Shown here in pieces: positions 9,850 through 21,649 of a stretch of 64,000 bases of DNA; position 1 is the stretch's first letter; every line of letters starts with the position of its first letter. The stretch comes from Acanthopleura granulata. Its lineage: Eukaryota; Mollusca; Polyplacophora; Chitonida; Chitonidae. The stretch covers positions 11,221,308-11,285,307 of the forward strand of contig JABBOT010000013.1 in NCBI GenBank assembly GCA_016165875.1, given 5' to 3'. Below the pieces are notes generated by a model. The model saw only the letters and a list, made by a program, of their open reading frames with translations. It was not told where the DNA came from and made no database searches. A program made the position numbers and the translations under genes.

Positions 9850-11025
9850 TTACACTCTCTACGTGTTTGTCCTTTTCTGAAATACTACAGTGTGACCGAT
9901 GAAATTTTTCGCAAATTTGACAAGCTGACAGGGGCCAAACCCCCCAGTGAGATATTGGTGAGCCCTGATTTATCACTACTTTTGCCTGATGTGCATTCAC
10001 CTCCATTCCCCGAAGAAAAGATAAATTTATACCTGGAATGAAAGTTTGAAGCTGCTCCTACAAAATGATACCACCCATGAAGGAGAAAAAATGAGAAAGG
10101 GAAGCCCAGGGGAGCAAAAGAAAATATCTCTAAAAATAGAAAGGAAGTAGCTTCGTCCCTCCCAACCCGGAAGCATTAATTGCGGTGTGCCGCCCTCTAA
10201 CAGAGAAACGAACGACTGTGACTGCCTGTTTATCTCTCTGTAATACCATATATAGGGAGCAGGGCTGTCAGACAGGTGACAAACACCCACGTAAGGTGAT
10301 CTTCTTACCTTGGTCAAATCGTTGATAATATGTGTGCTTTGTCGCTTAGGATAACATCTTGCAGAACGGCATGTCACTAGCATAGCATTTTCATTGACGA
10401 TGTTGATTATTGTTATTTTCTTTTTGTGGATGCTTATATATCAAAACATCATAACATAAAACATGTGTACGGTGATAAAATTCACAAAATGCAGACTCAT
10501 TCCAACGAGGATGTTATTTATTATTATATCAATCCAATACATGTGAGCTACAGGCCTTCTTGTTTTCCGTTAGGCCTAACGATTGCCATCTCAGGTCTTT
10601 GTGTCGTCTCGTTGCGGAGAACCTGATGGCGGAACTCTTGGAAAGTCTGAAAACACTCCAAAGGCAATCAGCTGAAAACAACGAAACCTAAATGGTTTAA
10701 TGATTCACACGACTTTGTTTACACGGAGAGCAGGAAATACTCTTCAGCAAAATTACCGCATTCATGTTGTTGATATTTTGACTTCAGCATTGCACCGTTG
10801 TCCAGAAGAATCTTTGTATGTCAAGACAGCACGAGGTTTTGGGACAAGAGGAAGATTTCACCAATTTTAAGTCAAAGAATATTCTTAGGGAATCTACTTC
10901 TATGTCTTGAGAATTTTAAACCATTTAACCACTGTTATGCACATTTCAGATCTGCCGTCCTCGCTTTTTCAAGCTTTACATCCATTTGTCTTTTATCTAT
11001 CTATCTATCATCTCTTTGTTTCTAG
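9850..11025. other. Spacer with an inverted scrap of the array and a copy of the exon-3' segment
   Basis: Near 10171-10195 the reverse complement of the array's GGCGGCACACC...AATTAAT segment is present. From about 10196 to 10310 the sequence resembles 14145-14250, downstream of the EGF-like exon there (shared TGCCTGTNTATCTC and GGNCTGTCAGA). No complete gene is visible. A (CTAT)n run just before 11010 forms part of the tract leading to the acceptor of the next exon. Confidence 0.5.
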
Positions 11026-11198
11026 GGCTGGAATCAGATGTTGGGTCTTGCAAATCAACAGGATACCTTGTCGCTGTCATTGTGCTGTCAATCCTCTGTG
11101 TGACTTTACTAATAAGCCTCATAATGGCTACCCTGAACTGGAGAAGGCTTCAGGTTGGGCTCAAAGAAGAGATACAAGGTCGATATGTCACCTACAAG
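11026..11198 (+). CDS. Transmembrane exon of an unidentified single-pass receptor-like protein
   Basis: A strong acceptor (TCTCTTTGTTTCTAG) and a consensus donor (ACAAG followed by GTTAGT) delimit a 173-bp exon that enters in phase 1 and leaves in phase 0. It encodes a short extracellular stalk with one cysteine, about 22 hydrophobic residues beginning G-Y-L-V-A-V-I-V-L-S, a basic stop-transfer stretch (N-W-R-R) and a juxtamembrane segment ending V-T-Y-K. Phase-1 entry suits receptors built from EGF-type modules, and EGF-like half-exons lie on the same strand 1.4-3 kb upstream and 3 kb downstream. No partner exon could be joined with confidence, so the family is unknown. Confidence 0.6.
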
Positions 11199-11220
11199 GT
11201 TAGTATGTTAGGGTATTCAA

Positions 11221-11477
11221 TTATTTATTTAATAGGTATTTTAAGCCATACTCTAGAATATTTCACTTATACCACGGCGGCTAGCATTATGGTATGAGGA
11301 AACCAGGAAGAGCCCGGCGGAGGCCAACGAACAAACGCTGGTTGCTTGTGGACCTTCCCCGTACTGTCGAAGAGGAATTCGCCATGAGCTGGACTTAAAC
11401 TCACAGCAACCGCATGGGTGAGAGTCTCATGGGTCATTGCGCCAGGATAGCGCGGTAACCATTTCTGTCACTGCGGG
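11221..11477 (-). mobile_element. SINE (tRNA-derived, AAATA tail), full-length, diverged
   Basis: Reverse-complement copy with the (TTTA)n tail at left, the core with AATATTTCACTTATAC (antisense form), and the tRNA-like head with GCGCTATC near 11445. This is the commonest repeat in the window; its conserved core and tRNA-like head fit the tRNA-derived SINEs described across molluscs. Confidence 0.85.
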
Positions 11478-11817
11478 CTATTGGAGATATTTATTGGAAA
11501 TTGAGAACGGTATTTTTTCTTCTTGGTACATCAGAAATATATTTCGAAAATTCATTAAAGTTTTAAAGAGCTGAAAAAAAGAAATTCATCTTTATAATAT
11601 GTCTGAGTGGGACGTCATGTCTGGCGTCTTCGGCATGATGTTCCTGTGGTGGCTTCACTTTGGCGACATGGACTCTCCCCGCCACAAGAAGACACAGAAT
11701 ATATACGCTCCAAGGACTCCTCATCGTACAGACATCCTTGTCACAGACATCTAATACAGAAATTAAATGAATGACAAAGCTATAAAAACCGTAAGGTTTA
11801 GCAGAATATTTGTCATT

Positions 11818-12022
11818 GGACAAAGTGTACATGTGTAATGATTTCTGTCTGCTAGGACACACAAGTGTGTACATATGTAACGATTTCTGCCGTCTGGAAC
11901 ATACAAATGTAGTTGTGTAACAATATCTCTCTGTTAGAAGACACAGCTGTGTAGGCCTTCAACGATTACTGTATACTATAACACGCAAGTGTATACATAC
12001 GTAATCATGTCTATTTTCTAGA
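11818..12022. repeat. Degenerate tandem repeat, about 41-bp unit, five copies
   Basis: Units begin near 11818, 11855, 11896, 11937 and 11979, each with an ACA.AAGTGT.TACAT-like half followed by GTAA.GATTTCTGTCT-like sequence. Copies are strongly diverged. The surrounding 11478-12730 shows nothing else I can support. Confidence 0.55.
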
Positions 12023-12729
12023 AAATATTTTGTCAGTGTATGCGTTTGGTTACGTGAAACTCGACCAGTGGTAAGTGCTGAATTCGAAGGTGCTTTATAT
12101 TTTGTTTTCGCTGGTATGTAACGGCATGTTAAAAATGTACTGTAATAGGTTATAGCCAGCGAGCGTTGTTGTCGTAGTAGGTGGAAAAACTCACCGCCCT
12201 TTGCCAGCAACTTGACAAACCTTCTGACTTAGAACCGACAATCTAAGTCAGCTGTAAATCAGCATGACATGTCCAAAAATACTGACATGTCCTAAAAGGT
12301 GGTTTGACTCTTCTGTTCGCTGACGCGTGTTTTAATTATCTTCTCTTCTGCTGGTGTAGCGCCCTTTTCAATTTATGGGTAGAACAAAACGCGTACAGCT
12401 TATAGGACACGATCAGCATTCATTTGGGTTTCCGATACTCCACGTGACGTATGTGTATAGAGCAGACAACCAGAACTACATGGTATCTTAAGTTGTTCAA
12501 ATCTACGCCCTCCAATCGGAGTCTACTCTACTTTGTGTTTGGAGGTTTTTCACAAAGCTGACAAGAAGATGTGATTTCCATTACACATAAACAACCCTAT
12601 AACTGTTTAAAACCCATGAAAATGCCGTTTATTCTCCAATTTGTCAGGACTGCTTCAAAAAAAAAAACCCCAGAAAAAATAGTTCAGTGTGTGTTTGCGT
12701 CGCATATATTGAAGTAATCACACTCTAAA

Positions 12730-13076
12730 TACGTATATTTATAACTTTTAAACAGTACATAACGGCGTCCCACGGTCGTCCTTAATACAATAAGTTATAA
12801 TACAGCTATCGTGTATTTTACGTGTATTTATAACTTTTACACAGTAAACAACGGCTTCCCGTGATCTTCGTTCATACAATATTTCATAATAAAGCTTCCC
12901 CTACACGTGTATGTATGACAACGGCGTCCCATGGTCGTCGTTCGTACAATACACTATGATAAAGTTTTCCCCTATACGTGTATGTATGACTTTCACGCAG
13001 TAAGCAACGGCTTCCCATGGTCTTCGTTCATGCTATACGCTATAATAAAGTTTTTCCCTACACTTGTATGTATAAG
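12730..13076. repeat. Degenerate tandem repeat, about 80-95-bp unit, four copies
   Basis: Shared blocks are TATGACTTT.ACACAGTAA, CAACGGC.TCCC.TGGTC.TCGTTC and CTATAATAAAGTTT.CCCTA. One unit has lost the ACAGTAA block. A single further copy lies at 13729-13795. Confidence 0.75.
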
Positions 13077-14040
13077 GAGTACAGTGGTATTATATAAAAT
13101 ATAATGTACCCAACATGACAATAATTCTACAGCAATTTCCATATCTGTACTTCAACGATCAAAACATAACGCTGTGTTTACCGGCTCAAATGTGCATTTT
13201 ACTTTTAAACCTCAAAAAGACATCTTATACACAAAATAAAGCCTTCTCAAGTCGCTACTGTTTTTTTGAGATTTTACGGTAAGGTTAAGCACGTTTACAA
13301 TTACATAATCACACTATGTTTTGACAATCAAATCTGCTGATTTACGCAATGTCATCTAAGAAGAAAAAGTTCTAATAAGAGCGCACTAAAATTACAACTT
13401 CCTTACTTTCCTACTTACATGGCAGAAGACGAAAATTACAAAACATGATCTGTCTGATCGTCTATGCACGATTGCATATCAAGATGGCGGGTGACCTCAA
13501 TCCGTCACATGTATTGTGCGCCTTAATTACACATACAAAAACAATCTTGCAATGTATATTGACTTCATACAATGAATAAGGATTATGCAAAATAACGGTT
13601 ACAAAAAACAATGATAGCTAATAAGCTTTGATGAGCTAATCACCCTCGAACAGTCACGGAGATCTCCGAAGAGGCACGAACATGCCAGTCACCGACAATG
13701 GCCTAATTACTGAGTACACCTCTTACAAATACGCTATGATAAAGTTTTCCCTTATACGTGTATGTATGACTTCTACACAGTAAACAAGGGCTTGTCAGAC
13801 AGTCGACGTGAATCCAGGTAAAGCGATCTTCGGCATAATATGACCAGATACTTCGACATATGTCTCGTCATCTTGCAAGCGTAATTAATTTGATTGGAGT
13901 TCCACCGAATCCTCGTGAAACATGAGGTATTTTGCCACTTGGGTGTAACACGTTGTTGAAAGGCATGTCTCTTTTCAATGGATTTCTCTTGTAAAATTTT
14001 GACATAAATGTTGAATCCGCATGTAGCTTCTTCACGTCAG
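13077..14040. other. No gene seen; one stray repeat unit
   Basis: Mostly AT-rich unique-looking sequence. At 13729-13795 there is a lone unit of the array at 12730-13076, running directly into sequence resembling 10265-10310 (GTCAGACAG...GTAA.G.GATCTTC). Confidence 0.5.
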
Positions 14041-14072
14041 TTACTTACCTCCTTCCCTGTCTCTTCTCGCAG

Positions 14073-14227
14073 AACTAGCCTCTACCATCGCCGGGGCCTG
14101 CTCAGACGGTAAAAATGGCGCAAATTGTGACGGGAATTGTGACTGCCAAAACAGAGTGACGACCGACGGAGCGGTGCCTGTGTATCTCCCCGTAATGCTG
14201 CATATAGGGGAAAGGACTGTCAGATAA
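14073..14227 (+). CDS. EGF-like half-exon related to the 8-9.6 kb array
   Basis: A good acceptor (CCCTGTCTCTTCTCGCAG) opens a phase-1 segment encoding A-C-S-D-G-K-N-G-A-N-C-D-G-N-C-D-C, clearly paralogous to the array exons but diverged and with one extra upstream cysteine. The frame closes with TAA at 14225-14227 and no consensus donor was found. It could be the terminal exon of a secreted protein or a decayed piece of a receptor gene family. Confidence 0.45.
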
Positions 14228-14336
14228 ATAACGTACACTCAGGAGGTAGTAGACATAGCCATCTATATCCAAGACAATCGTTGCTATGTCTCATCGTCTT
14301 CCAGGTGGTAATCTTTTTGGGAGGAGCAAACGATGC

Positions 14337-14470
14337 TTTTATTTATTTATTTGATTGGTGTTTTACGCCGTACTCAAGAATATTTCATTTATACGACGAC
14401 GGCCAGCATTATGGTGGGAGGAAACCGGGTAGAGCCCGGGGGGAAACCCACGACCATCCGCAAGTTCCGA
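14337..14470 (-). mobile_element. SINE, 5'-truncated
   Basis: Tail and core of the common SINE in reverse orientation; the tRNA-like head and upper core are missing. Confidence 0.85.
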
Positions 14471-14737
14471 TGCTGTTAACACACCCTTTTAAAACTCAGT
14501 GAGATTCGGTTCAGTTTTGCTCTTCTGTTATAGTGTGATGTATTTAAAGCCTTACATTTTATAGACATACACGTAACTCGTATCTGATATGAAGTAGGCT
14601 AAATCTGGAGGCGAACGAAGTACATGTAAATGACTCTGCTGAGCTGTGTAAACCACAGGTTCAATAACTCCTAAGGTCTACCACTCTTCATTGACACCTC
14701 TTCCAACCTTTCTCGTAATGAGGGGTAAGTAAAGCTG

Positions 14738-14994
14738 TTATTTATTTATCTGATTAGGGTTTTACTCCCTATTCAAGAATATTTCACTCATACAGTGGCG
14801 ATCAACTTTATGGCAGGAGGAAACCGGGCAAAGTCCTGGGGAAACCCACGATAATCCGCAGGTTGCTGGCAAACCTGATGACATATGACCGGAAGGAAAA
14901 CCGACTTCAGCCGGTCTTGAACTCACGGCAGCTGCTCTGGTGATTGCCTCTTAAGTCATTATGCTGTGCTAGTACGCCGAGTTCGTGCACAGAG
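14738..14994 (-). mobile_element. SINE, near full length, old
   Basis: Reverse copy with tail, core and a degraded tRNA-like head. Many substitutions. Confidence 0.75.
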
Positions 14995-15110
14995 TTGTTA
15001 TTCGACCACAGGTAAATTGCCTCCTTCCCATTCAGTTTCTGGCATTTACCTGACATCAAAAAAGGCGACGAACAATGAAGACTTTAGCCTGAACTCATGA
15101 ACTTTACACC

Positions 15111-15364
15111 CAGGGGTTAGCGTTCTGGCGAAGGATAATGACCCACGATCCTGTCATCAGTGCAGTCGCTGTGAGTTCAACTCCAGCTGCTGTGGCCTTC
15201 CCCTCGTGGAAAGGTCCGTTGGGAACCTGCGGATGGTCGTGGGTTTCCCTCGGGCCCTACCTGGTTTCCTTCCACCATGAAGCTCACCGCCGTCGTGTAT
15301 TTGAACTATTATTGAGCACGGCTTAAAACACCGATTCAGTAAATAAATAAATAAGTAAATAAAC
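15111..15364 (+). mobile_element. SINE, full length, diverged
   Basis: Forward copy from a degraded tRNA-like head (GGGGTTAGCG) through CGCTGTGAGTTCAA and GGATGGTCGTGGGTTTCC to an AAATA tail. Confidence 0.85.
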
Positions 15365-15766
15365 TTGATACAAGTGTTGTGATTATCCCAAGTGCCTTTG
15401 ATTATGTATAGTACAGAGATTGCTGCTTTGTGAAGGCAGGTTAAAATGGGAACCACCCCTGATTTGAAACACATGCTCCATCCGTTTATTTCCCGTTTGC
15501 AGTATCTGCAGAAAGGGAAAACTTACTCAAAAGTTAATCAGTTTTCATGAATGTTCTCAGCTAACAGACTGTAATAAATTCTGATTTTAAGTACATGTGT
15601 TGGTTGTGCTTATCCTACTGGTTAAATCAGACGTCTAAGATCATGACATGTCTTGGTGACTTGATCTTATTCTCAATTTCATTGTTAATTTCTAATTATC
15701 CCTAGCTGCTTTATTGGGAGGTATATTTTATTCCGACATAACATACCCTTTTCAGTTATTGGTAAA

Positions 15767-15884
15767 GGCGGCCTCTGTGGCTCTGCCTGATTTCCTCCCT
15801 CCATAATGGTGACCGCCGTCGTATAAGTGAAATATTCTTGAGTAGGGCGTAAAACACTAATTAAAATAAATAAATAAATAAATT
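15767..15884 (+). mobile_element. SINE with internal deletion joining head to 3' core
   Basis: GGCGGCCTCTGTGGCTC (the first bases of the head) runs straight into TGCCTGATTTCCTCC (3' core) and an intact tail, so about 150 bases of the middle are missing. GGCTCTGCC-like sequence occurs at both breakpoints in full-length copies. Confidence 0.8.
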
Positions 15885-16555
15885 ATTATGTCTGAAAATT
15901 TATAAAAAATCAATTTATTTTTTCTGGAGAGCAGCGGAGGAGGAACTGCGGTTAAGTATGTGGAATATAACTGGTAAAGAGGCAATTCTTTGGTATTATG
16001 GCAATTACTGATCAAAGCATCCTAATAGGAGTAATTTTTGTCAGTTGAAAAAAAAAATCAGAAATCACACCAGTCTTAGACACTATGAATAAAATCTGAA
16101 TTTACCAAAGCAGTATGGCTAATTTTACTTATCAACAAATGACTTATCGAAAAATGACCGTCATTTAAAGTGTTTTACTAGCTTTGGATATTTTTTTTGC
16201 CTTTACGCCTTGCAGCTGAATGACAGTGAATGCCACGTGGCGTCACAACAAAAGGGATGTCTGGCTGGTTTCCCTGTTGCGTTGCATGTTTCTTTCCATG
16301 TATGTGGCTTTCTTGTGTCTTGAGCTAACCATAACTGAGTAACTACATATATTATTTACCTTGTTTTACACGTTTATAACTGTACATCGTACAAAGAAGA
16401 ATTACTTCAGAAATACGCAGAGATCCCGTAGGAATATATTGATCACCCCTGTCATTGTGTCTGCATGGGGAATAATCCTTTAAACCACTGATGGTTTCCC
16501 GTTACAACAACGTTCAGTCGCGTGAAATCACGGATTACAATGATCTGTACCTTGA
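15885..16555. other. No gene or repeat identified
   Basis: AT-rich sequence with short open frames only; no motif that I can support. Confidence 0.5.
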
Positions 16556-16795
16556 TTTATTTAATTATTCGATTGGGGTTTTACGCCGCACTCAAGAATA
16601 TTTCACTTATACGACGGCAGCCAGAATTATGGTGGGAGGAAACCGGACAGAGCCTGGAAGAAACCCACGCCCATGCGCTTGTCAGTGGTGGACACTGACA
16701 CGTACGTCCGGAAAGGAAGTCAGCTGAACATGAACTCAAAACGACCGCACTAATGAAAGGCACCTGTGTCATTACGCCCTCCTTATGGACTAAAC
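16556..16795 (-). mobile_element. SINE, full length, diverged
   Basis: Reverse copy with tail at 16556, intact core and recognisable head ending near 16795. Confidence 0.8.
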
Positions 16796-17807
16796 CCCTT
16801 TACAGGCCGCCTGTAACAATACTTTAAAAAAGGTGGCGTGTGCTTATTGTGCCTCCAAGCATGCGCTGACCGTCGGTAGATAAAGAGAATCTGCCATTGT
16901 CTTTGAAGTCTGTGAGTTGTACATTGAATCGGGTAAAATCAGTTGCGCAGGTATGCACACGTCTTGCCTATAGAGCTTAACCGATTCGCTTAGCTTCGCT
17001 GTTATCCTTTCATCAAAATCTAACATTTTTCAAGTCACAGATTTTGCTTGGTTATGACTGATTCTTCTTATTTTGCCACTGAAGGGTTTTTTTTTGTTCG
17101 ATTAATTTCTTATGGGAATATATTAAGTGATAGCATAAAAAGTGTTATTTTAGGGTCTTTATGTGCTGATGTAAGTGCATTTTTACATAGTAAACTTTAG
17201 GCCCATTACTGTATTAAGTAGTAAAAATTAGTACTCAAATTAGCTTTCTCAAGATGAATTCATCTCTCTCATATTCATGATTTATAAAGCTCACTCCATT
17301 TGCTTGTCTTCGTTCAGCCTACTGTGTTTGCTATTATTATTTCACCAAAGATATTAAGTATTTCGAAATTGGGATGCATTCTCACCATATATGCATCTCC
17401 TTAATATTTATAATGAGGGTAAACTCCTTACTTTCTAAGACGAACATAATATATTACATTTGTCCAAAAATATATGTGAAAAAACATTCACATATTTTTT
17501 TTATCTCTTTCAGCAACATATACTATTAATAAGTTAGTATTAACTTGGTTATACACCTAAAGACTCTTAGCTTTGCCTTATACAGAAAACACATCAGAAA
17601 TGTCATGCTGGCTTGACACATACAAAGTTACACTGCCTGGCTGCCATTTTGTCCATGTGCTTTCCCGAAGCTGTTTGTTGGTTACAAGCAATCGGAGCGT
17701 GCAGTCCGAGCGGCATAAGGGGTTAATCTGATAAAGGTGAAGGACAAACTGGGCAAGTAGAGCAGCCTTATTGAAGTCGTCGCATTCCAGCTGGCGATCC
17801 CGTCCGC
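16796..17807. other. No gene or repeat identified
   Basis: Plain AT-rich sequence with no coding or repeat signal that I can support. Confidence 0.5.
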
Positions 17808-17985
17808 TACGGCTGTACGAAAAAGTACTGGGAAAGTCTCCCAGTAACCTATGGATGGTTGTGGGTTTCCCCTGGCTCTGCCTGGTTTCCTCCCACCATA
17901 ACGCTAGGCGCCGTCGTATAAATGAAATATTCTTCAGTACGGCGTAAAATACAAATCAGATAAATAAAGAAATAAATAAATAAAT
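17808..17985 (+). mobile_element. SINE, 5'-truncated
   Basis: Core from the GTACG...GGGAAAGTCT segment through GTGGGTTTCCCC to an AAATA tail; no tRNA-like head. Confidence 0.8.
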
Positions 17986-19009
17986 CGATTTTAGCCCAAG
18001 GCCAGCTAGTGAAACTAATTATGCTGTGTTTAGGATGAGGGTGGTGTGGAAATCTTACGAATGTGCTGATTTAAATATTTTTCTGTTGTGAACTGAATTT
18101 TGTTCCATATTTACTTCTTTGATGGCGGTTCATGGACTGCGCTTCGCTTCATTCGCTATAATTTGTCACGTGTAAGTCACTTGATGGTAGTTTTTCCACG
18201 GACATTCACATTCCTTACAACTCTATGTATGTTACGCCTGCTTCTATCATGACAGCATGAACTCAATGCTGGTTCTTTCGAAATCACCGTGAGCTCGCCG
18301 GCCGACTTTTAAAGTCTTTTAAACCCGAGGCGAAAACTGTAATCACGAAGCCACCGAGCTGGTGTTTTCTCCTTGTGCTTATGTCCTAGTTTCGTACAGT
18401 TACGCTCCTTGTTCCACAACCAATTGCATGTGGATACAAGCATTATGAGAGCAATGCCAGTTCCTCGTGCTTTGAGCTGTTAGAATAAAAGCTGTATCAA
18501 TACCTACACCACACAGAAACAGATATAATTCTCTTGAAAATGGATACAATATATCAGAACTTAGTAACTTGCCTTGGTGAAACCAATGTTCCAAGCCGCA
18601 AATTAGAATACATAAACCAATTTGACCTGTATGTCATCATGGTAAATTTATGCGCCAAGTGACAATTCAATGTACGACGCCGTTATCAGAAAAGTCTACA
18701 AAACATGTTAAAATGCAAATCTGGATATAACACACATACATGTAAGTTTACTTAAGTCTAATGTATGTGTTTGAAACTGGAAAATTGATCTGAGAAAATT
18801 TCAATTTAAAAAAAACCTATAGCAGTACACTGCTAAAACTGTTAGGAATTATATCCTATATAGTTTGCAAATTAAGCTCAGCCAATTGATGAGAAATTGA
18901 ACAATGTGTGACATTCACGAGAAAGGCATATTACAAAAGGGAATACTGAGTGGTCCTTTCCACTGGTTTAAATTTAATTATAATTAGCAAATATGCATAT
19001 GTTTTTGGT
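17986..19009. other. No gene or repeat identified
   Basis: Mixed-composition sequence with no motif or recognisable coding that I can support. Confidence 0.5.
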
Positions 19010-19199
19010 ACTCATATCCTACTACATGTAAGTGTATTGCTCTTCATGCAGATGATAGTTAGCGAACTGAAGCAAAAAGTAATATAGAAGTAGTATAACT
19101 CCGAAAAACGTCAGCTTCAATTTGACGCAAAATTTCAGCAATTTATTTTATCATCATCAGGAGTAATATGAAAGAGTTGCAACGACTTATATATATATG
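19010..19199 (+). repeat. Left copy of a 185-bp direct repeat
   Basis: Matches 20117-20303 in the same orientation over its whole length (shared CCTACTACATGTAAGTGTAT, CAGATGAT, GAACTGAAGCAAAAAGTAAT and GGAGTAATATGAAAGAG). The pair brackets about 920 bp that includes the foldback element. Confidence 0.85.
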
Positions 19200-19562
19200 T
19201 ATGACTCAGCAGTGGGGAGGACGCCATGACGTAACTGTTATAATATGACACAACAATAACATCAACGACACAACGTCACAAAAGAATGTTAAATGGACAT
19301 TGTCAATAACGTTATGACGTCATAATTCCCAGATCACTGCTTCGTAGAACAAAGCATCTTGGTGTGACAAGAAATTACTGTTGAAGCTTCTTCTCTTTTT
19401 CAAGAAACAAATTTTCAGTGTAGTTTTTCGGATGTTCCGCGGGATAAGTTCGTTACATGGTTACTGAGTGAAAGGATGCGAAACTATATGGGGCCTGTAA
19501 GCCTCATATTACAGGCCCTTAAAGACACAATATAGTTTCGTATCCTTTCACTACGTAACCTT
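19198..19562 (+). mobile_element. Foldback (hairpin-ended) element, copy 1
   Basis: One end is a long imperfect inverted repeat: GGTTACTGAGTGAAAGGAT...AAACTATATGGGGCCTGTAA pairs with TTACAGGCCC...AATATAGTTTCGTATCCTTTCACTACGTAACC. The body (TCAATAACGTTATGACGTCAT, CAGATCACTGCTTCGTA) recurs inverted at 48530-48765. With no coding capacity it is probably a non-autonomous DNA element. Confidence 0.75.
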
Positions 19563-20116
19563 TTAGGAAATTTTATCCCTTGATGAATGGTTCGGTCATA
19601 CACAGTTAAATCACCATATGAAAGCTCCTTTGCCCAAACACAGTCGGCGGAGATGATCAGTTTCCTTCCTGGCTTGTTTATGGGGGTAGGCCTACGAACT
19701 AGTCAAACTTCACATGGACGGAAACTGAATGTGCCGCCAACCCTGACCTGGACCCTGACTGAAATCAACTGTTCTGCGACTTTGATCACCGTAGCTCCGT
19801 GCACGGCAACGTCATGGTATTAAGCAATCTTGACAACTACGATACATTCAATGAAAGAAAATATTATTTTAAAACAGTACCTTTTAGAAACTGTTTTTTT
19901 TTTCAACGTCGGAAAGCACTGACCTCACCAACACGGACAGTAAAGGTTCGAAGATTTTTACCAAGGGAGACAACTCCGCGACGTCAGATAACTTCGATAG
20001 TTTTCTGAGTTTTACATCTGGAAAAAAAAGCTCTTCATGGTAACAAATTAGTTATGTGATGATTTTCGGTCCACCTCAGCCAAATAACTACTCGTATACT
20101 CCCGAGAGATCGTCAA

Positions 20117-20303
20117 AAATATCTCATACCCTACTACATGTAAGTGTATTGGTGTTTATGCAGATGATGGCGAACTGAAGCAAAAAGTAATACAGAAGTA
20201 GTGTAACTCCAAAAAACGTCAGCTTCAATTTGACTCAATATTTCAACAATTTTTTTGCCATCATTAGGAGTAATATGAAAGAGTGGCAACGACATATATA
20301 CGG
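20117..20303 (+). repeat. Right copy of the 185-bp direct repeat
   Basis: Partner of 19010-19199. Small indels and substitutions separate the copies. They could be terminal repeats of a small element or one segment of a local duplication. Confidence 0.85.
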
Positions 20304-21140
20304 GGCTAAACATGTCAACGTACACATTTCACTGAACAATGAAAACGGCCGTAATATATACAAATGTGGAAAACATACCTAAGATTAAAATGACAAAAGC
20401 AGCAAAGAATACCTCTGTAAACAGAGAACAAACGAAAACAAAATAATAGTAGTTAACCAGACATAGTAAGAATAAAGTCCTTTAGATGCCTTTAACTCAT
20501 GGTTCAGGCTAGGCCTACATCTGCGAATACAAAGGGCCTCCTTAAACCAAATCTCTGACCAGTGATAGGACTGATCTATAATCTTTGTGTTGGTTAAGAT
20601 AACATTTCACAGACTCGCTGGACCAGCATTATTAAGGTTATTTGGTGGACAGAGTAAACTGGTGAGATATTGAAGATATTGAGAGACATGACTGTATGTT
20701 TCACTGTGTTCAGAAGAATTGCTATGTTCCTTTATTCTGGTGATAAGACATCTGTCTAGTATATTCAAATGAGCAATCTGGACAGGAAAGCAGATAAATA
20801 ACAGAGATTTTGAACTGAAATGGGGTTTGATCATTTGTCTCTGTAAAGAAACTATTCTTTTTTTTTGATAACATACAGTGTAAATCGCAGAAGCCTTAGA
20901 ATGAAGAACAAACGAAAGCATTTTGTCCACTCTTAAAAGACAAGGCTACACTGGACCAAATGTATACATGAATCGGTAAAGAATCCCATTTATTGTTCGA
21001 AAAACGTAACGCTTTATTTTTGTGGTGTGGGATAACCGTTTCCCCTTGATTACGACACAATTCTTATATACTTTAAAGCAATTTTAGGCAAGTGGTAGGG
21101 AAATACATCTGGGGTTATTCCCCACGGTTTCATCCAGGAG
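20304..21140. other. No gene identified
   Basis: Only short open frames are present. Nothing here matches another part of the window that I noticed. Confidence 0.45.
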
Positions 21141-21387
21141 GGGGGGGGGCTCCGTGGCTCAGTCGGTTAGCGCGCTATCGCAGCACAATGACCCGAAGCC
21201 TCCCACCAATGCGGTCGCTGTGAGTTCAAGACCAGCTCATGCTGGCTTTCTCTCCGGCCGTAAGTGGGAAGGTCTGCCAGCAACCTGTGGATGGTCGTGG
21301 GTTTCCCCCGGGTTTCCACCCACCATAATGCTGGCCGCCGTCGGATAAGTGAAATATTCTTGAGTACGGCGTAAAACACCAATCAAA

Positions 21388-21422
<35 letters not shown>

Positions 21423-21424
21423 AT
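21141..21424 (+). mobile_element. SINE, full length, well preserved
   Basis: The head starts after a G run with GCTCCGTGGCTCAGTCGG and GCGCGCTATCGC (tRNA-like, A box), then the B-box-like GTGAGTTCAAGACC, the core and a long AAATA tail (21386-21423). About 12 bases are missing at the CCCGGGCTCTGCC position of the core. Confidence 0.9.
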
Positions 21425-21649
21425 TCAACCAGGAGGCCACAATGCGTGGCCTTCCATTGTAATAATGAAGGTGACCGTACTTCGGACACAAACGAGTGTC
21501 TCGCCTCTATTACCGAAGAGCATAATGTACGGACGACGAGATATCGTGTTTCCGGTTTCTCTAAAATGGCGTACCCCATTGACGCGTAAGAATGCCACGT
21601 GGAATGGTGATGAATAAATTTTCCAAGCAAGTCATAAAGATATGCCTGC

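Noticed and set aside
21226..21630. Open frames of 134 and 84 codons with repeated Ile-Tyr-Leu-Phe runs
   Set aside because: They read the antisense of the SINE core and its AAATA tail; the same peptide recurs at every SINE copy.
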